A stretch of DNA of 64,000 nucleotides from Cunninghamia lanceolata (taxonomy: Eukaryota; Streptophyta; Pinopsida; Cupressales; Cupressaceae). The notes beneath the pieces were generated by a model. It was not told the origin of the DNA. It ran no database searches and saw nothing but the letters and a program-made list of their open reading frames with translations. The translations under genes and the position numbers were made by a program. The stretch lies in the NCBI GenBank assembly GCA_027924645.1, contig BSBN01001017.1, positions 12,116,501 to 12,180,500 on the forward strand. Reading direction: 5' to 3'. Of the stretch, positions 57,188 through 64,000 are shown piece by piece (positions within the stretch are counted from its first letter, which is position 1; every line of letters starts with the position of its first letter).

Positions 57188-58530
57188 TGATGTAGAGGCA
57201 TCCACACTAAAACCTTAACACACAGCATGGATGTCCGCAACCCATCATCATCATCATGTTTTCCTTAACACTATCAGCATCATCATATTTACTGTCGCCG
57301 ACCGATATCCTCCTGTAGACAAGCCTTCGCTCTTTCGCATGTCAACAGCATCATCACATTTGGCAAGCGCAAACATCCTCCTGACGTCCACTGTTCATCT
57401 CACCGACAACTTCGACCTTCACTATCTTCAGCATCATGATGTTCAACATCATGTTCATCAGCAGGATATGGAACATCCGGTTCCTCCCATATATCCTGAT
57501 GATGACAAACCTTAACTCCACGCACCGTCCCTTCGATGCTTACGTCACCCTGATATCCTGATGACGATTATCCTGATGATGATGACGTCACATGCAGCTC
57601 CTCAATATCCTGCTGCTCTGCAATATCCTGATGACGTATATCCTGATGATGATGACGTCATATCCTGCTGTTGGCCAAACTTAACTTTTTTCGGCCCGCG
57701 ATCAACCTGATCTTCTACCTGATGCCGATACGCTCCTCCTCGGCAACTCCTGATGATGATCACCCCGACGTTCATTCACTTCATGCAATCGATAGCATCA
57801 TGCTCTCCTCCATCTACCGGATGACGATGCCCGAAGTGACTGCAGGATATTCACCAAATTATCCTGATGATGCCGTTTTGACAAATTTCCAACCTTAGCA
57901 GATTTTCACTATTTTGATCCACCGAACCTCCTGGGATGACCCGATCCACTTCCAGGGTGATCTTCCAAACTCTATCAACTCGACCTAGCACATACCCATG
58001 CTAGGGTTCTCAACATCTCTCGACGGTGATCCTGCACACCTGCATGCAAACAGAAAGCAAACTAAAACCTAACCTACTGTACATCGCCATTCCACCGATC
58101 CGACGAATCAACCGGTGGAATGGATCAGTGAATCCATGAAACCACCAAAACCGCAGATTGATTACACAAAGGAGATCAAACAGAAAATGAACACAACAGG
58201 ATCTCTTATTGATTTCAAAAGATGCAACTACAATGATCAGTTTCTCTCTCTGTCTCACTCTCGCAAAGTCTGATCGATGATATGCAATACCAACCGATCC
58301 TCATGATTAAATAGGTTTTCCTGCGAGTACTACTGACCCGACTCCAAGCGGCTGGGAAATCTCTCCAGGCGGCTGGGAGATCCAACCGGTCCTACAGCAT
58401 GACAACTGTCTAACAAATTAACTAAAAATAGCAAAGCATGGTCAGCATGATCTTAACATGGTCAGCATGACCTTATTACATGCATTTGGTCTTATCAGAC
58501 CTTCTTGGAAACATTAACAAGACTCAAACA
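57188..58530 (-). repeat. GagG 5' LTR
   Basis: The 1343-bp partner of 53544-54903, with the same motif series and TGACGTCA at 57593-57600 and 57653-57660. On the + strand it runs TGATGTAGAGG to ACTCAAACA. Confidence 0.92.
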
Positions 58531-59954
58531 TGCAAAACATGGGACAACACACACACAATACATGCAAAACCTCCCAAAATGCATGAACCACTACTCAATG
58601 GCACTAGTCTATGCATATGGAGCAACAAACACACCACACAAAACAAGCATGCCAAAACACACACACTTGAAGACACGGATAAAACATGGTAGACAAGCGA
58701 TGGTGTGTTCCTTATTTCTAGGCTCATCACCATCTCAGACACATTATAAGCACACACCAATGATTGGGCTTCACCACAACAATCACTGAATACATGCTTA
58801 AGGGTTGAGTTAGTCACAGAACCACTCCCTGCCTCCGCAGAGGACTTTTGAAAATGACAGGATGATGTAATCTTCTCCGAGAAATACACCATCCTCACCT
58901 CTGTAGAGAGCTTAAGAAAAAGGATATGCTCAATATCCCACCTCCGCAGAGGGCTTACATGATTTATTGATTGATTGCAAACAAGCTCAGGATGCATGAT
59001 GCACTACTCTAGCACAGGTCTATGCATCTGAGGTCAAACACATTGCTAATATCTATAACAGACAACTTACCTTATATGCCCCCACCTTAAGGTGGTTGAT
59101 ATCAGTTATCGATATCAAGCACGTTAAGGTAGGAAGAAAACACACAAGGGAACACTGAATTTTGCAAAGCCCATGCCCCCTAGAGGTGACATGTACTTTA
59201 TGATCACAAAATGTTCCCACAAACACATCCCTACAAGAAACATGTTACCGTCTACAACATAATGATAAATAGAAACATCAATGCATATGATTAACCACAC
59301 AAAAAGCCAAGGTTATACAATAAATTCAGAGTTCAAGGATAACCAGGGGCTATATCATGAAGCTCTTTGAATTGAGTACTGCCAAGGCTAGATTCAAAGG
59401 AAAACAAAGGTGTACAGAGTAGTAGTATTGTTAAGGTTTGTAAATGCGATAGAAACATCATGAAATTCACTACACAGAAAGCATGAGTGATTCCACTATC
59501 CAAGCATCGGATAAAATATACAACCCCATCGTCATATTAGGAACTAAGTCCAATTTTTTATTGCTCTCGAAAGGGACATTAGGTCTGCATCAGTGTAAAT
59601 GTTTGTCGTCATCCGCCCTCTAGGTGGAAACACTAGAGGAAGGGAAACAATAAATAAGAGAGGAGAAAATAAGTATCTTAGGGACAATCATGTAGGAGGG
59701 TGCCCCCAAGTCACCAACCACAACGCTATGTTCATCAGACACAACACACAACAATGAAATCAGAGAGAGACAATTTGGAAGAATGATGATACAAATAGAA
59801 GAAGGTCACAACAGAGGTGGTCTCCTGGTATCTCGAACCTTATGGGAGAATCTGAGGTCATCCCAGGAGGCCTAAACAACACATAACACATTACAGGGAA
59901 AGTACATCATGAGAGAGATAAATGGTAGAGATATTTACCTGTAGGGTCTTTGTA
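58531..59954. repeat. LtrE interior between GagG and the unknown ORF
   Basis: No ORF. The phrase cctcccaaaatg..cactactcaatggca occurs on both sides of GagG (53507-53534 and 58569-58600), so GagG landed within a pre-existing short tandem repeat. Three copies of a ctccgcagagg- or ctctgtagag-type motif lie at about 58832-58950. Confidence 0.55.
59085..59129. repeat. Interrupted palindrome in LtrE
   Basis: CCTTAA, spacer, TTGATATC, seven-base loop, GATATCAA, spacer, TTAAGG. Two nested perfect stems (8 and 6 bp) lie in 45 bp. No obvious promoter or terminator context. Confidence 0.7.
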
Positions 59955-60959
59955 CTAGAAATCATCAACAAGTAAATCATTCTCTTTCCAATTACAAACA
60001 TAAGGTACTATTGCCAAGTCTCTGTAATTATTCTTTTGTTCATTCTTAAATGCTTCTTGATTTGACTCAATATTAGGTGGAATGTTTTCTTGTTGAAGTT
60101 CATTGGTACACATATTCGCTATCCTCTTAGGTGGTGGGAGAAGCAAATTATTTTGAGTAATCTCAACATCCATCCTCGAGGTATTTAATGTGAGAAACTT
60201 CTCCTCATTCACTAGGGTTACATCCTTAGTGATGTCCAAATGACTTGAATATTCAAACAAAGGAGGGACATTAAAGGTCTTCTCTTCCTTAGTAAAATCC
60301 AAGGTGTGTGAACAATCAACTAAAGGAACCAGGTTGCTAGGATGATCCATAGAGGTTTTATGCATTATGATAGTGTTTTTATTGATGTTAGATGAAATCT
60401 CATTGTCTACCCATGGAATTCTCTTTGTTGAAAGGAGTTATTCATTCACCAATGCTTCCTCTTACCTAGAGAGAGCATTGGAATGACAAACTGGTGATGG
60501 CTCTTCATTTGCTAATGCTTCATCTTGGCCAGAGTGAGCATTAGAATGAAGACTTGATGATGTGATGTTAATAGATGTGTCAATGAAATAATCCTCTTGC
60601 ATCAAAGTGTCCTCATGAGGGAGAATAACCTTTGGAGAGGGATCATAAGGTAAATCAAAGTTATTATCACATGTTTTATCAATAGGTGCCATAGTAGAAT
60701 TTCCCATAAAATCATCCAAGGCTTCATCTAACATTTTAAGATCATCACTAGTATATGTATTATTGATCATGAATTTAGTGAGATCATCTAATATCAAAGG
60801 GTATATTCCCATGAGATTCATGAAGCTATCAAAGTCACCTATATAGAAAAGAATTTCATATGTGGAGCACACAGAGAGATCAACATCATGAATGTGTGCT
60901 ATTTGTTCCAACACTTGAGGATGAGGATATTTATCAGTGAATTTAGAGAAATGATCCAT
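59955..60959 (-). pseudogene. LtrE unknown ORF (about 335 codons)
   Basis: A single minus-strand frame starts at ATG 60959 and ends with a stop after WKENDLLVDDF at 59955. It has only two internal TAA codons (near 60462 and 60435). The N-terminal half (FSKFTDKYPHPQVLEQIAHI, YEILFYIGDFDSFMNLMGIY) is mildly hydrophobic. Middle and C-terminal parts are acidic and Asn/Ser-rich (NVPPLFEYSSHLDITKDV). No gag, protease, RT or integrase signature is present. I do not recognise it. It may be an element-specific accessory protein. Confidence 0.55.
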
Positions 60960-61089
60960 GTCTATGATGTATGGAAATAATTATTCCAAGGAATTAACCA
61001 TGATATATGTATCCAAATTAATGTAAAATCAGATTTTGATAGCTTTCCAAAAGTATGCAAAAGACAATAGCAAAACTATATGCAAAAAG

Positions 61090-61800
61090 CGACCTCGATA
61101 CTTGATTTTTTGTACTTTTTTCAATGCAAATGAATGAAACAAAGGATGCTATGAGGATTTAAGTCAAGGGAAGAAAGTTATATTTTTTATATCAGTCCAA
61201 AAAATCAATATAATCACTCTCAACACACTCTTGATGCAAATGTAAGATAATGCCAAGTCGATTATAGTGAAAATATGTCAAAATAGGCACTTTTTTTTAC
61301 CAAAATTCAATGCAAGAGAACATAAAAAAGGGTGTTGTGAGGAAAATGATGATGGAAAGAAAATAATATCAGTATTAAAATCCACTTGGTGCCAAAATAT
61401 CCAGCACAACATGCTTTTAATACCACTTACGGTCAAACCCTAGTGAAAATATAGCAAAATAAGGCTAATTTTCACAGTTTTTCGACTCCAAGGCCTAGAA
61501 AAAGAGGTGTTGTAAGGAATTTTAAAAGGTAAAGAAAATAATATCAATAATATCAATCACCTCAACTCTTAAAATTTATCACAATACGTTGGAGTGCAAA
61601 CTAGGTCAAACCCTAGGGCAAAAATGGTCAAAATGTGTAGTTTTTCACCGATTTTTCACTACAAGAGCCCATTAAAAGGGTGTTGTGAATCTTTTTATGA
61701 GGGGAAGAAAATTATTACCATGATAACATCAAATTAATTCAAAAATATTCTTCACAACACACCTATAGTGCAAGTTAAGAGAGTCGATAAGGCTGATTTA
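61090..61800. repeat. Tandem repeats of about 175 bp in the LtrE 5' leader
   Basis: About four degenerate units are marked by gggtgttgtgagga (about 61328), aggtgttgtaagga (about 61504) and gggtgttgtgaatc (about 61677), with a more diverged unit near 61145. Each unit also carries agaaaataatatca and a later cacaac-type segment. Non-coding. Confidence 0.7.
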
Positions 61801-62471
61801 GTGAAAATTGTTGTTTTCGAAGCCTTAGGTTTAAGATCTTGACCCAAAATGCTATGAAAATGTTTTGAAGTCTGATTTATGATGAAATTGACTTAATATT
61901 AGATCTTAAAATTATTTTCAAGCCTTAACATGCAAAATGCCGATGCAAATTTAATGAAAATGCATCAAAATTGCTAGTTTTTGTTGAAATTTTCAATGCA
62001 AAAATGCAAATAATTTGAATTTAAATGCAAATTCACACTAAATTCAAGACTAAAACAAAATGAAAATTTGAATGAGCCTCTAAAATCAGTATAAAAAATC
62101 TGATAAAAGATTTTGCCTACAAACCCTAGATTTTGGAATTACTAGGTTATATAAAATTGACAAAATTTCCACAAAACCCTAGCAATTAAATGATGAAAAT
62201 GCAAAGAAAGATTTTGAATTTTTAAATTTTTCTATAGTTTATATCAGATCTGATGCAAAAATCATGAATTAGGAAAATTTAGGAAGAACTGACACAATTT
62301 AGTAAGCCCAACAATGCAATTTTTTTTTGTAATTTTTCAATTTTTTAATTTTTTTGAAATTTTCTCAATGGAATAAGGTAAATGACCAAATAAATGAATG
62401 AAATCACACCAAATCTGCAGACAAACACTCAAAAAGTTACAATTAAGTTCAAAGACATAGGTTCACCAAAA
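61801..62471 (-). other. LtrE leader, PBS-proximal part
   Basis: AT-rich with no ORF. On the minus strand TGGTGAACCTATG follows the LTR end by three bases (62456-62468) and is a possible primer binding site. The tRNA is not identified. Confidence 0.5.
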
Positions 62472-63026
62472 TGTTTAGTGGAAAATTGGATCTTGTTAAT
62501 CCTTTGTGGTTTAGATGTTAAAATCTACCTCGCCACTATACATTGAAGGATCTAGGGTCGAATGGAAAGGACTATCATACCCTAGGTCACTTCCAGATGT
62601 AGGGCAACTTGGATTAGGGAATTAATTATCATTTTTTCCTTTTCCTATGCTCAATTGACCATTAAAACCCTAATTATGCAAATACGACAACAAATTAATG
62701 AATTACAGAAAAACCTCTTATAGACAAGAGTAAAATATAGAATTACAAAGTACCTGTTTTCAGGGTTCTGAAGCGAAATAGTCAGGGACACTGGAGCGGG
62801 CACACAAGTCCAAGGTACCTACTTTTTTAGGGATTCTAGACTTCCTTCGGACACTGATCAACCTTGTAACTTCTATTTTCTAAAAATAGTCTACGGAGGA
62901 CATCAGAGTGAGTGCCCTAGTCCCAGAAGTGCTCCTTTGTCTATCTTTTCTTCAGATCCTAAATCCCTGATGTCTTCCCAGCGTTCCTACAACTCCACTT
63001 TTCCTAGATGTGACACCTATAACCTA
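62472..63026 (-). repeat. LtrE 5' LTR, truncated in view by LtrF
   Basis: It matches 51955-52510 closely from TGTTTAGTGG to gacacctataaccta, where similarity stops and LtrF begins. Confidence 0.82.
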
Positions 63027-64000
63027 TGTCATGCCCACATTTCCCATGCGGTTACAACACACAACATGTATCATGTCCACACTTGACATGTGGTCATGAC
63101 ATGAAATATGAAAAACTTTTCTACTTATCCCTAGGAACCCTCTCAGACGCGTTTACGTGCTTGGTGGAAATACGCATGAGACATAAACATGAAAAACATA
63201 TTTTAGGAAGTGCGTAATCCTACATTGTCCCCTACATGATGAAAGCCATCTAGGGGCTATGCGATGTGAAGCATGCCGCTTTTAGGGTCAGAATGATTTT
63301 ATTCTGAACCCTAAGTTTCCTAGGTGAGAAGGTGATTTCATCAGATTCAGAACCAACTCCTAATTCTAATGCATAAAAGACTTCCAATAATTAAATATGA
63401 AATTCCATGGTAGGATGGATGCATGATAAGATGGAGTGATAAAGTAAGAGTTGATAAAATGCCATAAAAATTAAACCCTAAATTCTAGGAAAAATTTGAT
63501 AGCATAACGCGTTTTCGGTAAATGAAATAAATATTTTAAATACAAAGAATTCAAGGAATAAATTAATACAAAAATTAAAAACAAATAATCATAAGTAATA
63601 TTAAATAAATTTTGAAGGTAAATTAGACTGATCACTCAATCAAAATTTAAAATCAGAAAATAATAAATGTCCAAAATAAACTTCCAAATTGAGTCCGTTA
63701 ATAAATATAATTTCAACCATTATATTTATTAACTAACTCCAAAAATAATAGATAAAGGGAAAAATTAAAGTATCTTTCCCCGTAAAAATAATAAAACTGA
63801 TTAACATAAAAATCTAAGTAAAAGTCTTCCCATCACAAGAATCTAAAACGCACTAAGGAAAATAAAATAAATGCCCCAATTAAATAAATTACAAAGGAAA
63901 CACACTTCCCATTTAAAACAAAATCAACCCATTCCTCTTAAAATAAATCTCCACAAGGCATTAAAAAACAAAACCCCAAAATAAAATTAAAACAACTCAA
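63027..64000 (+). mobile_element. LtrF: LTR-like insertion running off the window
   Basis: Sequence foreign to the LtrE LTR starts TGTCATGCCC at 63027. An imperfect repeat of catgtcc / gacatgtggtcatg lies within the first 80 bp, then AT-rich non-coding DNA. The right boundary and internal genes are outside the window, so strand and class are provisional. Confidence 0.5.

Larger units (their letters stand above)
53544..58530 (-). mobile_element. GagG: gag-protease-only Ty3/gypsy element (TR-GAG-like)
   Basis: The 4987-bp element has two near-identical LTRs (53544-54903 and 57188-58530), a tRNA-Met PBS and a gag-protease ORF on the minus strand, but no RT, RNase H or integrase. LTR differences by eye are about 20 substitutions, mostly transitions, plus an 18-bp tandem duplication in the left copy. 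It is the youngest-looking element here. No 5-bp TSD is evident (left ctata, right tgcaa). It resides in LtrE. Confidence 0.9.
51955..63026 (-). mobile_element. LtrE: LTR element without recognisable pol (LARD-like)
   Basis: LTR sequence at 51955-53212 recurs at 62472-63026 in the same orientation. The PPT lies inside the left LTR and PBS-like sequence inside the right LTR, so it is minus-oriented. With GagG removed the interior is about 4.3 kb and carries only one unfamiliar ORF. It is inserted in CopD RT. The right end is masked by LtrF, so the TSD (left gttag, 51950-51954) cannot be checked. Confidence 0.82.

Noticed and set aside
56786..57195. Overlapping + strand ORFs rich in Ser, Phe and His
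   Set aside because: Complement of the GagG gag coding sequence, which has clear gag motifs on the minus strand.
1..64000. tRNA, rRNA, CRISPR or bacterial operon features
   Set aside because: None seen. The tRNA-like matches found are retrotransposon primer binding sites only.

Overview
The window is dense, nested, decayed LTR-retrotransposon sequence from a seed plant. The evidence is Tat-lineage Ty3/gypsy elements with two RNase H domains, a plant mobile domain (PMD) ORF, chromoviruses and Ty1/copia elements primed by initiator tRNA-Met, and a fragment of a plant PPR gene. A large-genome plant such as a gymnosperm would fit, but the sequence does not fix the species. I found no intact host gene, no rRNA or tRNA gene and no CRISPR array. 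Almost all coding sequence is pseudogenic, and many stops are TAG where CAG is expected. Element names below (TatH, TatN, CopJ, SoloK, ChrB, ChrC, SoloL, CopD, LtrE, GagG, LtrF) are local labels.

Left half (1-27575): two members of one Tat-like family lie head-on. TatH (+ strand) enters at base 1 in RNase H. It continues with the second RNase H, integrase and a long 3' noncoding region, and after an interruption ends with an antisense PMD ORF, PPT and 3' LTR (22734-27575). The interruption is TatN (- strand, 3346-22733), a full-length member of the same family with 5-bp target duplications (gtatc), PBS, gag, protease, G-patch-like segment, RT, two RNase H domains, integrase, tandem-repeat 3' region, antisense PMD ORF, PPT and both LTRs. 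TatN itself carries two insertions: an internally deleted copia element (CopJ, 17291-18657, inside gag) and a solo LTR (SoloK, 14570-15698, between protease and RT).

Middle (27576-34485): low-density sequence with an unrecognised intron-containing coding remnant on the - strand, a PPR pseudogene scrap duplicated as an inverted repeat, a worn LTR fragment related to GagG, a strong hairpin at 31.8 kb, and a roughly 400-codon decayed coiled-coil-like ORF of unknown identity.

Right half (34486-64000): a Tekay-like chromovirus (ChrB) is split inside RT by a second chromovirus (ChrC, TSD agact), whose 3' end has two partial LTRs in tandem and a copia-type solo LTR (SoloL). The ChrB 3' LTR was entered by a copia element (CopD), CopD was entered inside RT by LtrE, an element without recognisable pol, and LtrE was entered by GagG (gag plus protease only, near-identical LTRs) and, in its right LTR, by LtrF, which runs off the window. 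Insertion order is therefore ChrB, CopD, LtrE, then GagG and LtrF.

The most interesting items are the antisense PMD ORF kept colinear in two opposed copies, the array of seven AT palindromes in the Tat LTR, the extra purine tract directly after the pol stop, reciprocal CAG/TAG differences that suggest methylation-driven decay, and two elements (GagG, LtrE) that keep non-pol ORFs without RT.
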